A stretch of 12,796 bases of DNA from Candidatus Solibacter sp. (GTDB taxonomy: Bacteria > Acidobacteriota > Terriglobia > Bryobacterales > Bryobacteraceae). Positions 6,127 through 12,796 of the stretch are shown here, in pieces. Below the pieces are notes generated by a model that saw nothing but the letters and a program-made list of their open reading frames with translations, ran no database searches and had not been told where the DNA came from. Location: positions 1 through 12,796 of the forward strand of contig JADGNT010000052.1 of NCBI GenBank assembly GCA_017883345.1, given 5' to 3'. Numbering within the stretch: position 1 is the first letter of the stretch; every line of letters starts with the position of its first letter. The translations under genes and the position numbers were made by a program.

Positions 6127-7188
6127 GTGAGAAAGTTCGAAATCTTGCTTGTTTCAGGGCTGGCTATCGCCGCGGCGGGCGCCACCCAGGATCCGGCACC
6201 GGAAGGCCTCTTGGGCACCCGGGTGGGACCGCCACAGCCGATTGGCAGGAACGTCAGGGCGCTGCCTGGCGACTACTTCCCGCTGGCAACCGGAAATCTT
6301 TGGATCTACAAGGGAAGCGGAGTCTACTCCGGCACATTCCTCACCCTGGAGATCACCAAGACCCAGCTATTCCAGGGGGTAGCCTACTTCCTGCTGAACG
6401 GGTTTCCGCAGCAGGACTACTGGTTGCGCGAGGACGCCAAAGGATCCGTACTCCAATACGACCCGAGCCAGGCCATGGAGAAACTCTGGTGGGCCTTCAA
6501 TTCGCCGCCGGGACAGCAATATTCCACAGATCTCCCCGGTACCTGCTGCCGAGTCGCCATGGTCGCGTCCCGCAGCGCCGCGTACAAGGGTCCGCTCGGA
6601 ACGTTTGCTTCCGCGCTCCAGATTTCCTACCCCGGTGTGTTTCAGGTCGGCATCATGCAGGAGACCTTCCTGCCGGGCATAGGACTGGCGCTTCGCACGC
6701 AGGCCACCGGAGGTCCATCCTATGGATCGTGGGAGCTGATCTACGCCCGCGTCGGGGGTGTAACGGTGGATTCCGCGCCCGAACTGAGCTTCGGCATCGC
6801 GCTGGACAACTCCATCTACACCGTGAACATGATGCCCCCAGTGAGCCTCGCGACGGCGGCGCCGCTGTTGACCGCGAGACTGCGCCTCCGCAACACCGCC
6901 CAGCCGATCACGCTCAATTTCCCCAGCGGCCAGAGTTTCGATTTCACGATTACGAACGATAAGGGTGCGATTGTGTACCGCTGGTCGGACGGGCAGGCTT
7001 TTACGATGATCTTCCGGACCGAGACCTTCGGCCCCGGAGAGAAGGACTTTGTCATTCAGCTCCGCCTGAACGGTTCTGACAAGGCTCCTCTACCGGCAGG
7101 CAAGTATGTCGCGGAAGGATGGCTTACGACCATGGGCGCGAAGGTCTTCGACGCTTCGGCGCCATTCCAGGTGGCGTGGGTCTATTGA
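6127..7188 (+). CDS. Secreted protein with C-terminal BsuPI-like domain
   Basis: Predicted 353 aa, starting with GTG supported by a strong Shine-Dalgarno. An N-terminal signal (RKFEILLVSGLAIAAAGA) directs export. The N-terminal half (~45-220) opens with 'DYFPLATGNLWIYKGSG', a pattern seen in acidobacterial secreted proteins of unknown function, and holds a Cys-Cys pair (in 'GTCCRVAM'). The C-terminal ~105 residues (from ~248) resemble the BsuPI domain, named after an intracellular proteinase inhibitor of Bacillus: 'LRLRNTAQPITLNFPSGQSF', then 'VYRWSDGQAFTMIFRTETFG', 'PGEKDFVIQLRL' and 'LPAGKYVAEGWL', an Ig-like beta fold. Here the protein is exported, so a binding or inhibitor role toward external proteins is possible but unproven. 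It is a single gene, converging on the DUF5107/TPR gene. Confidence 0.75.
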   Translation: MRKFEILLVSGLAIAAAGATQDPAPEGLLGTRVGPPQPIGRNVRALPGDYFPLATGNLWIYKGSGVYSGTFLTLEITKTQLFQGVAYFLLNGFPQQDYWLREDAKGSVLQYDPSQAMEKLWWAFNSPPGQQYSTDLPGTCCRVAMVASRSAAYKGPLGTFASALQISYPGVFQVGIMQETFLPGIGLALRTQATGGPSYGSWELIYARVGGVTVDSAPELSFGIALDNSIYTVNMMPPVSLATAAPLLTARLRLRNTAQPITLNFPSGQSFDFTITNDKGAIVYRWSDGQAFTMIFRTETFGPGEKDFVIQLRLNGSDKAPLPAGKYVAEGWLTTMGAKVFDASAPFQVAWVY

Positions 7189-7244
7189 CTCTACACCAAC
7201 GGAGTACACCGGGAACACGCGGCGATTTCAGCCTGCCGCGATGG

Positions 7245-7292
7245 CCGGCGCGGTCTCCGTGACAAACCAGTAGACACGGCGAGCCGCGCCGG
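7245..7292. terminator. Interrupted long hairpin between convergent genes, candidate bidirectional terminator
   Basis: CCGGCGCGG (7245-7253) pairs with CCGCGCCGG (7284-7292), and inside it CCGTG (7257-7261) pairs with CACGG (7275-7279), giving 14 paired positions with an asymmetric internal loop and a 13-base apical loop. It sits between the stops of two convergent genes (7188 and 7306), where a shared terminator is expected. There is no T tract, so it may act with Rho or only as an mRNA 3'-end stabiliser. Confidence 0.5.
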
Positions 7293-7305
7293 GGGCGTGT
7301 GAATG

Positions 7306-10300
7306 CTACTTCAAGGCGGCAAGAGCGGACCTGGCGCCCAGCAAATCCGGGCTGGTCTCGACCGCCTGCGCCAGTTCCGCCTTGGCCTTGGCCGCGTCAC
7401 CGAGACCCAGGTAGCCGAGGCCGATCAGGTAATGCGCGTTGGCCGACTGGAGGCGCGGTGACTGTCCTCTGCCACCTCTGCCGCCGCGTCCGCCGCGGCC
7501 GGCTTCGGTGGGCGCCGGCTGCTTGAGCGCAAGCTGGCCGGAGTCCACCAGGCTCTGGAAGATCGCCTTGGCCTTGTCGGCCTGGCCGAGCTTCTGAAGG
7601 CAAAGCGCCTGGTAGTAGGATCGATCTCCGCCTGCCGCGACAGGACCGCCGCCTGCCATTCCGCCACGCCGTCCCGGCCCGGATGGCGCCGGGCCTGCCG
7701 CCCGGTTCCAGGACTCGGTGGCCTTGGCACGGTCGCCCAACCCTTCGTAAGCGAGGCCAGTCAGGTAGGCAACCTCGGCGTTGCGCGCGCCGCCGCCTCC
7801 GCCAAACCCACCCCCACCCGAGGGAAGGTTGGCGGGCACCGTGACCGCCGTCTCGAAGTCGGCGAGCGCCTCCTGGTACCGCCTGGCGGCGATGTTCTGC
7901 CGGCCGCGAAGGAGGTGGGCGTTGGCCCACTGCTCGCTTAGGTTGAGGTTGGCGCCTTCGGCAACCGCGAACTTCCGGCCGGTCATCATCGTGATCGCGT
8001 CGTCGTACTTGCCCGCCGCCACGTTGAGCGCGACGGCGCGGTTCTGCGCGTCATCGCGTTGTGCCACGATGGAGCGATTCTTCTCGAACAGCGGAAGGCG
8101 CTTCTCAATGGGAGTGCCGGCCTGCTCGTAGAGCTCATCCAACTCGGCGAAATGCAGGGCGTATTTACGATCCAGCGAGACCGCCCTCTCCAGCTCCGCG
8201 ATGGCGCGGTTGAGGTCGCCGGTGGGCTTCAGGTGTGCGTAGGCCGTTGCCAGGTTGCGATGGACGATGGCGAAGGAGGGGTCGATGGCGGCAGAGGCTT
8301 CCCAAAGCCTCGTGGCCTCCTCCGGCTGCCAGTCGTACAACAGATTGCCCATGTAGTAGGGCGCGCGCGCATCGCGGGGGTTCGACTTCATGGCGGCCCG
8401 CAGCACGTCGATGACCTCGTTCTGGAAGGGGAAGACGTAGTCCGGGGACATGGTCATGGCCAGTTTGTAGTACTCGGACGCCTTCGGCGCCTGGCCCAAC
8501 TTCTCCGCAAAGTAGCCCAGATAGTAGTAGGCCATTGGATGGACCTTGGACTTATCGGGGACCGCGGCGATCATCTGCAGGAGCACGTCCGTGCCGTCCT
8601 GCCACAAGCCGGCGTTGAGGTACTCGGCGGCTGTCTCCTGAGCGGTCTGCGGATGATCGATCATGGTGGAGGCGAGGGTCTTCGCCGCCACGGGGTCCTT
8701 CGAGGCCAGCCAGCGTTCCGCCATGCTCCGCACGTCGAGCGGGTCGATTTTGTGCGCGGCCGTGGCCAGCACCTGGAGAGCCTCCTTGGGACGCCCCGTG
8801 CGCCGCAAGACCGCGGCCTTCAGGTTCTGCGCCCGGATGTTCAGGGCGTTGGAATCGATCGAGCGGTCGACAAAATCGAGGGCTGCGGCGATATCGCCGC
8901 GCGCGGAGGCGATCTCGGCCAGCGAATAGTAGCCGGCAGCCTTCCAGGCCTGGCTCCACGTCGCCTGATAGAAGTTCGTGTAGGCCTCGCCGGTCTTGCC
9001 CTGTGCCTTCAGCGTGGCCCCCAGGTAGTAGATGGCCTCGGCGTCCTTCGGAGCGGTGAACCGGTCCGTGACCCGGGCGATGGCGGTGCGCAGATACTTC
9101 TCGGCCTCCGCGTACTTCGCCTTCGTGTAGGCGGTAATGCCCAGGGCGGTGTTCACGCGGGAGTCGCCTGGATCGCGGCGCAGAGCTTCCTCCCAATAGG
9201 GCAGGGGATCGATTGTCGGATCGTGGAACTGCTGCGCGCGGAGGCCGATCAGATACAGCTCCTCGCTGCTCTTGACGTCCGCCGGCGCGGGCGGATTCGT
9301 CACACCCGGAGGGGCCGGCTCGGGCTTCAGCCGGATGGGCGAATAGGAGACGAGTTCCTTGCCGCCGTCCGAAATCGAAGCCACCAGATCGTGCTCGTCG
9401 ATGCCGGCCGGGACGGAGACCTGTTTGGTGTAGGGTTTGCCAGGGTTGATGGCCACCGTCTCCTGGAGCAGGAACTTCTCTCCCGCCCTGAGCGTGACTT
9501 TCGCCGCCGCATGGGCCGAGGTGGTATAGAAGCCCATCTTGGCGGTTCCGTTGGCTACGTCGAGGTTCACCGCCGCGTCCAAATTGGCCTTCTTCACGCC
9601 GCCGATGTCCCGGAATGGGTACCAGTTCATGGAGAACGAGCGTCCCTCGTAGGGTTGCAGCCAGCTATAGTCGGGCTGGTTGTCCGAATAGGCGCCGACC
9701 ATGAGCTCGATGTAGGGGCCATCCGAGTCGGTAAGATTGGCGTCCCAATTGCGAGCGCCGGCATTCGTGCCCCACTCAAAGAACTTCTTGCCCGGCACGA
9801 TGTTGTGGTCGGCGATGCTCATGGTTCCCGCCTGCTTGCCGTGGTCATAGCCGGCGAAAAAGTCGTCCTGGTAGTTCCAGGCAAAAACCGAGACCGATGA
9901 AGGGTGGTTCTTCCACCAACTGATGTCGACACCCTCCTCGTTGACCGGCCACTTGGTGAATACGCGCTTGGAGTGGCCGGTGCCCAGTTGCGTGCTGGGC
10001 GGGAAGATGACCTGGTAGTTGTCGTTGACGTGAACCGCCACGTTGGCGAAGCACAGCATGGTGTTCACTTCCGGAGTGCGGTTGAGGATTCGCAGCGACG
10101 CCTCCAGGTAGGCTTTGCCCGGCCTGATGGTGTAGCCGACCGCCCACCGCATGCGCTGGCGCACTTCCAGCTCGCCAACCCAGACAGTCTTGCTGCCGTC
10201 CGCGTTCTCTTCCACCTTGTACTGCACGGGGAGGAAGGTGGTGGCCCGATGGTGGTGGTTGATGTTCCACTCCACGCCGCCGGAGACCCAGGCGCCGATG

Positions 10301-10704
10301 ATGCTGATCAGGGTAGGTTTGATGACGTGCTGGCGGTAGATGAAATTGTAGTTATTGGTCTTGTCCAGACCTTCGAAGATGCGGCCGCCGATCTCCGGGA
10401 GGATGCCGATGCGGAGGTACTCATTCTCCAGGTAGACGATCTTGTAGGTTTTGTCCGCCTTCTTGCCGGTGAGAACGTCGTACATGGGATAGGGATAGAC
10501 CGGCGCCTGTGCCCCCTGAGACGACCGCCCGAAGTAGAACATCGGGTTAGGTTCCGGGTCTCCGGCGAGGTAGGTTGGGATCACTATGGTCGTCTCCCAG
10601 GCCTTGACCGCCGGGACGCCGGCGGCAGCCAGCGGAATGGACACCGCCAGGAATGCTATGCAAAGCGCGATTATCGCGGACAGACGAAATTGGTTACGCA
10701 TCAT
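7306..10704 (-). CDS. DUF5107-domain protein with C-terminal TPR repeats
   Basis: Predicted 1132 aa, start ATG-ATG preceded by GAGAGGAC at a good distance. An N-terminal signal or anchor (~8-28) exports it. Residues ~35-380 match the DUF5107 pattern: 'IVIPTYLAGDPEPNPMF', 'YPYPMYD', 'LENEYLRIGILPEIGGRIFE', then 'GGVEWNINHHHRATTF' (~142-157), and 'VNLDV' near the end. The 'LPEIGGRI' strand and His/Glu-rich loop recall galactose-mutarotase-like beta-sandwiches that bind sugars. A beta-sandwich linker follows, and ~478-1130 consist of about ten or more TPR-like helix pairs (e.g. 'YYLGATLKAQGKTGEAYTNF', 'AYYYLGYFAEKLGQAPKASE'). The last repeats are separated by Gly-rich linkers at ~965-975, ~1005-1020 and ~1068-1080 (GRGGRGGRGGRG). 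It lies 63 bases after a GH5-like gene, pointing to glycan processing. The catalytic or binding role is not established from sequence. Confidence 0.85.
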   Translation of the reverse strand: MMRNQFRLSAIIALCIAFLAVSIPLAAAGVPAVKAWETTIVIPTYLAGDPEPNPMFYFGRSSQGAQAPVYPYPMYDVLTGKKADKTYKIVYLENEYLRIGILPEIGGRIFEGLDKTNNYNFIYRQHVIKPTLISIIGAWVSGGVEWNINHHHRATTFLPVQYKVEENADGSKTVWVGELEVRQRMRWAVGYTIRPGKAYLEASLRILNRTPEVNTMLCFANVAVHVNDNYQVIFPPSTQLGTGHSKRVFTKWPVNEEGVDISWWKNHPSSVSVFAWNYQDDFFAGYDHGKQAGTMSIADHNIVPGKKFFEWGTNAGARNWDANLTDSDGPYIELMVGAYSDNQPDYSWLQPYEGRSFSMNWYPFRDIGGVKKANLDAAVNLDVANGTAKMGFYTTSAHAAAKVTLRAGEKFLLQETVAINPGKPYTKQVSVPAGIDEHDLVASISDGGKELVSYSPIRLKPEPAPPGVTNPPAPADVKSSEELYLIGLRAQQFHDPTIDPLPYWEEALRRDPGDSRVNTALGITAYTKAKYAEAEKYLRTAIARVTDRFTAPKDAEAIYYLGATLKAQGKTGEAYTNFYQATWSQAWKAAGYYSLAEIASARGDIAAALDFVDRSIDSNALNIRAQNLKAAVLRRTGRPKEALQVLATAAHKIDPLDVRSMAERWLASKDPVAAKTLASTMIDHPQTAQETAAEYLNAGLWQDGTDVLLQMIAAVPDKSKVHPMAYYYLGYFAEKLGQAPKASEYYKLAMTMSPDYVFPFQNEVIDVLRAAMKSNPRDARAPYYMGNLLYDWQPEEATRLWEASAAIDPSFAIVHRNLATAYAHLKPTGDLNRAIAELERAVSLDRKYALHFAELDELYEQAGTPIEKRLPLFEKNRSIVAQRDDAQNRAVALNVAAGKYDDAITMMTGRKFAVAEGANLNLSEQWANAHLLRGRQNIAARRYQEALADFETAVTVPANLPSGGGGFGGGGGARNAEVAYLTGLAYEGLGDRAKATESWNRAAGPAPSGPGRRGGMAGGGPVAAGGDRSYYQALCLQKLGQADKAKAIFQSLVDSGQLALKQPAPTEAGRGGRGGRGGRGQSPRLQSANAHYLIGLGYLGLGDAAKAKAELAQAVETSPDLLGARSALAALK

Positions 10705-10767
10705 GAATGTTGTCCTCTCATGAGACTACTGGCTCGCAGCGATTGTAACTCCCTACCACACTCCGCA

Positions 10768-11976
10768 CTACCTGATCCAACCGGGAGGCCTGCTACGTCG
10801 AGGATCTCCCTCCGGGACCTGCCACGCTTCCAGAATCCCGGTGTATTTTTGCACCAGGGCACGTAAGGCGGGCATGTCCGGCTGGCCGCTCCGCAACAGG
10901 TCCACTTGGCGGGTCGGCGGATCGTGCATGGCGATCAATTGTCCCGCTTCGAGCAGGTTTGCCGACCTCTCGGCCAGGTCCAACCCCGGTCCCCAGGCGG
11001 CATTGGGATCCGCCAGCCACTTCTTACCCTCGGCCACGGCGCGCGTGGCCCGCCCTTCGCGATCCACGACCTCCGGGATGACATTCGGCCCGCGGTTGCG
11101 GAAGAAGCCTAGCAGCGCCGCGACGATGGAAGGGTCCCGAACCGTCCCGTCCGGGTAAAACACTCCGTGCACCGTTCCCCACTGGCCCGTGATCATGAGT
11201 TCCCATATGTACCAGCCAACGCCCGCTTTCATATACTCTTCGAGCGCCACATCGTAGGGATTGGAGCGGGCCACGCAACCGATCTCGGAATTGATGAGAG
11301 GCTTACCCGCCTTGGCGGCGAACTGCTTGGCGCGCTCGATATTGGCGCGAATCTGGCCGCGCGTCGCACTGTAGTCGTGGAACACGAGGACGTCCACCGC
11401 GTCGGCGCCCAAGGTCTCCATCTCAGACTCGACGGTGGTTCCTACCGTCACCGGCGTTCTCTTGTCGAGTTCCCGTAACACGCCGGCCATGTGCTTGGCG
11501 AATTCGAGGCGGGCCGCCCGCGGCTCATTGTGGGCATCCCAGAATGCCAGGCCCGGTTCCTTCCCAATGGTCTCGACAAGATCCGCGGCCCACTCCTCGG
11601 CGAAATGCCAGGATGCGCGGTCCTGGGACCAGGCGGCGGGATATTGCAGCGTAGGCATGACGCCGATGCCGCGTTGATGGCAGGCGCGGACGAAATGCAG
11701 AAGGTTCTTGCGAAAGGCCGGCTTATCCTTGGCGTAAGCGGTGTAGTTGAGAAAAACGCGGACCTGGTTGAGGTTGAGCCGCCGGGCGTAGTCCATGTCG
11801 CGCTCGGTCTCAGCCGGGTCGTAGGCCAGCCAGTGTTCCGCATGGCCAATGGTGGGTGCCGATTGGTAGTTGAATCCGCGCACCTTCGACAGGTCTTTCG
11901 GGATGTTCCTTTCCTGCGCTGGAGCGTTGGCGGCGAAGATCGCGAGGCCGGCTGCAAGAATGAGAATAGGCTGCAT
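10768..11976 (-). CDS. Secreted GH5-like (beta/alpha)8 glycoside hydrolase
   Basis: Predicted 402 aa from the ATG at 11976, which has an AGGGG ribosome-binding site 7 bases upstream and begins a signal peptide (MQPILILAAGLAIFAANAPA); an ATG at 12045 in frame would bury that signal. The TIM barrel starts at 'VRGFNYQSAP' (~32-41) and shows 'LNLNQVRVFLNY' (strand 2), 'GIGVMPTLQYP' (strand 3) and 'LAFWDAHNEP' with acid/base Glu151. It continues with 'DVLVFHDYS' (~195-203), 'KPLINSEIGC' with nucleophile Glu231, and 'GWYIWELM' (~254-261). The Asn-Glu-Pro plus later Glu arrangement is that of clan GH-A, close to GH5 or 'cellulase family' proteins. A C-terminal extension (~300-402) follows the barrel and has no clear domain. 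The substrate (beta-glucan, mannan or other) cannot be decided. It is probably co-transcribed with the DUF5107/TPR gene downstream. Confidence 0.85.
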   Translation of the reverse strand: MQPILILAAGLAIFAANAPAQERNIPKDLSKVRGFNYQSAPTIGHAEHWLAYDPAETERDMDYARRLNLNQVRVFLNYTAYAKDKPAFRKNLLHFVRACHQRGIGVMPTLQYPAAWSQDRASWHFAEEWAADLVETIGKEPGLAFWDAHNEPRAARLEFAKHMAGVLRELDKRTPVTVGTTVESEMETLGADAVDVLVFHDYSATRGQIRANIERAKQFAAKAGKPLINSEIGCVARSNPYDVALEEYMKAGVGWYIWELMITGQWGTVHGVFYPDGTVRDPSIVAALLGFFRNRGPNVIPEVVDREGRATRAVAEGKKWLADPNAAWGPGLDLAERSANLLEAGQLIAMHDPPTRQVDLLRSGQPDMPALRALVQKYTGILEAWQVPEGDPRRSRPPGWIR

Positions 11977-11995
11977 TTGAAAACCCCTCACCTCG

Positions 11996-12014
11996 GTCTC
12001 GACCCGTCTCGACC
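11996..12014. repeat. Short direct repeat in the leader of the GH5-like gene
   Basis: GTCTCGACC occurs twice, at 11996-12004 and 12006-12014, one base apart, i.e. a 10-bp period matching one helical turn. It lies just upstream of the ribosome-binding site of the GH5-like gene (minus strand). A regulator-binding direct repeat is possible; chance cannot be excluded. Confidence 0.35.
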
Positions 12015-12027
12015 GGAATTTCCATTT

Positions 12028-12043
12028 GGGACTCCCGGGTCCC
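12028..12043. other. Small hairpin upstream of GH5-like gene
   Basis: GGGAC (12028-12032) and GTCCC (12039-12043) flank TCCCGG. The 5-bp stem would lie in the leader or promoter of the GH5-like gene. The function is unknown. Confidence 0.2.
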
Positions 12044-12140
12044 ATTCAGTTTACACCCAGGCGGTATCCTTCGATTTTGTCGCATGCTGTTCCGCTTAGG
12101 GCCAACGCAAGAATAACCTCACATTGGTTGACTGGCAGAT

Positions 12141-12222
12141 GTGGCGCACGCACTCCTGCGTGCAGCGTCGGCACTGTTGCCGACGCCCGCTGGCCCAGGG
12201 CGCTCCAGCGCCGAGTGAGACT
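12141..12222. repeat. Half copy of the dispersed palindromic repeat, inverted
   Basis: The reverse complement aligns with 4558-4637 with about seven differences, two of them one-base gaps (counted by eye). It keeps the outer arm beginning GTGGCGCACGCACTC (12141) and the inner hairpin GCGTCGGCA/TGCCGACGC, whose loop reads CTGT on this strand. The second outer arm is missing: similarity stops at AGTCTCAC (reverse complement, 12222). It sits between the G1 peptidase gene end (12332) and the GH5-like gene start. Confidence 0.85.
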
Positions 12223-12331
12223 TTCCCGTAAGACCATTCGCCAAAACGATCATCCGCGCGCGCCGGGGCCAAGGGCTGTTCAAGGAACGGGTCATGCAAA
12301 TCGAGAAAGTGCGAAATCACGGTTCCGGACT
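12223..12331. other. Gene-free spacer
   Basis: Between the repeat half copy and the stop of the peptidase gene no coding frame, clear hairpin terminator or promoter could be recognised. Together with 11977-12222 it forms a ~355-base stretch without a gene. Confidence 0.4.
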
Positions 12332-12796
12332 TTACCACCACGCATCTGTGAAGCTCGATCCGTCCTTCGAAAGCAAAGACGTCTTGGCCTTCGTGACGTC
12401 ACTGCTGACCATGTCGATTTGAATGACGTTCGCCGGGTTGAACGAGCCGATCGCGCCCGTCTTTCCGCTCACGGTGGCGTAACACGTGCCGGTCTGCCTC
12501 GTATAGCGTTGCCCGAATTCAGCAAGGCCAAAGTTGGCGAGGGGTAGGACGCCGGAGCTCCAGGGAGCCTCGACGATCCATTCCGCCGACGACAACTTCG
12601 CCTGCTGCATCTTCGTGCTGATGCTGAATGATTGGTTCCGGTAGACGTTCGTCAGCGTGACTGTGAACTGCCCCTTCGCGCCGTAACTGACCTCCGCCGA
12701 GATCGTGTCGCCCGGCTGGACCTCGACGGTGTTGATGGTGTACGGCCAATGCGGGTAGAACTCGAACCAGGCGAAGTATTCCGCCGTGCCGCTCAC
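12332..12796 (-). CDS. G1 (eqolisin) / A4-type acid peptidase, C-terminal part (partial)
   Basis: At least 155 codons to the window edge with no certain start (the first visible codon, GTG, is at the edge), so the signal peptide and N-terminal half are missing. The visible part matches the glutamic peptidase G1 (formerly A4) family: 'AEYFAWFEFYPHWP', 'VQPGDTISAEVSY', 'FTVTLTN', and 'SSAEWIVEAP' (~69-78), the conserved motif carrying the catalytic Glu (Glu76 of the visible part). It also has the late 'LANFGLAEF' strand. Family enzymes are secreted beta-sandwich endopeptidases active at acid pH with a Gln-Glu dyad; the Gln lies upstream of the window, so activity cannot be confirmed. It ends in DAWW-TAA, typical of a beta-strand close to the C-terminus. 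Acid proteolysis would fit an acid-soil bacterium. Confidence 0.82.
   Translation of the reverse strand: MSGTAEYFAWFEFYPHWPYTINTVEVQPGDTISAEVSYGAKGQFTVTLTNVYRNQSFSISTKMQQAKLSSAEWIVEAPWSSGVLPLANFGLAEFGQRYTRQTGTCYATVSGKTGAIGSFNPANVIQIDMVSSDVTKAKTSLLSKDGSSFTDAWW

Noticed and set aside
5910..6218. 102-codon minus-strand frame upstream of the hydrolase remnant
   Set aside because: It overlaps the start of the BsuPI gene in antisense, is in a different frame from the hydrolase fragment and shows no recognisable motif.
6063..6962. 299-codon frame overlapping the BsuPI-domain gene on the same strand
   Set aside because: The overlapping frame from 6127 has an ideal ribosome-binding site, a signal peptide and BsuPI similarity; this frame is Arg/His-rich with none of these.
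8059..9900. 613-codon open frame on the plus strand opposite the DUF5107/TPR gene
   Set aside because: It is antisense to a strongly supported gene; the product is Gly/Arg/Val-rich without domains or signal peptide. Its length reflects codon-position GC bias.
9904..10866. 320-codon plus-strand frame spanning the DUF5107 gene start and the 63-base spacer
   Set aside because: No ribosome-binding site or domain, and it is antisense to two supported genes.

Overview
The window looks like GC-rich chromosomal DNA from a soil-type Acidobacteriota, most likely a Solibacter/Bryobacter-like relative. This is inferred from high GC, many long secreted proteins of families common in that group (SMP-30-like, DUF5107-TPR, BsuPI-domain, G1/A4-type peptidase, LolA-like proteins), and a dispersed palindromic repeat. 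There is no phage, plasmid, CRISPR, tRNA or rRNA signal. No taxonomic marker gene is present, so the assignment is tentative.

Layout, left to right. (1) 2-496 (+): 3' end of an SMP-30/gluconolactonase-like gene, cut by the window edge. (2) 577-3749 (-): a two-gene unit, a secreted LolA-like protein followed by a class A penicillin-binding protein, joined by an ATGA stop/start overlap. (3) 3883-4407 (-): a small membrane-anchored c-type cytochrome. (4) 4408-4689: a divergent intergenic region holding a perfect 12-bp palindrome and a complete 112-bp palindromic repeat element. (5) 4690-5613 (+): a secreted protein with two VOC (glyoxalase/extradiol-type) modules. (6) 5651-5898 (-): the wreck of an alpha/beta-hydrolase gene whose catalytic middle is missing. 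(7) 5899-6126: no gene; an AT-rich palindrome and a strong hairpin. (8) 6127-7188 (+): a secreted protein with a C-terminal BsuPI-like domain. (9) 7189-7305: convergent spacer with a long interrupted hairpin. (10) 7306-11976 (-): a probable operon of a secreted GH5-like glycosidase and a 1132-aa DUF5107/TPR protein. (11) 11977-12331: intergenic, with a half copy of the repeat in the opposite orientation. (12) 12332-12796 (-): C-terminal part of a G1 (eqolisin)/A4-type acid peptidase, cut by the window edge.

Nearly every product carries an export signal or membrane anchor, so the window mainly encodes cell-envelope and extracellular functions: peptidoglycan synthesis, electron transfer, glycan breakdown and proteolysis. 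The clearest functional pairing is the GH5-like enzyme with the DUF5107/TPR protein (63-nt gap, same strand), which suggests a small carbohydrate-processing unit. The most distinctive non-coding feature is the repeat at 4527-4638 and 12141-12222, whose arms and core form nested hairpins and whose reading frames would mislead gene-start prediction.
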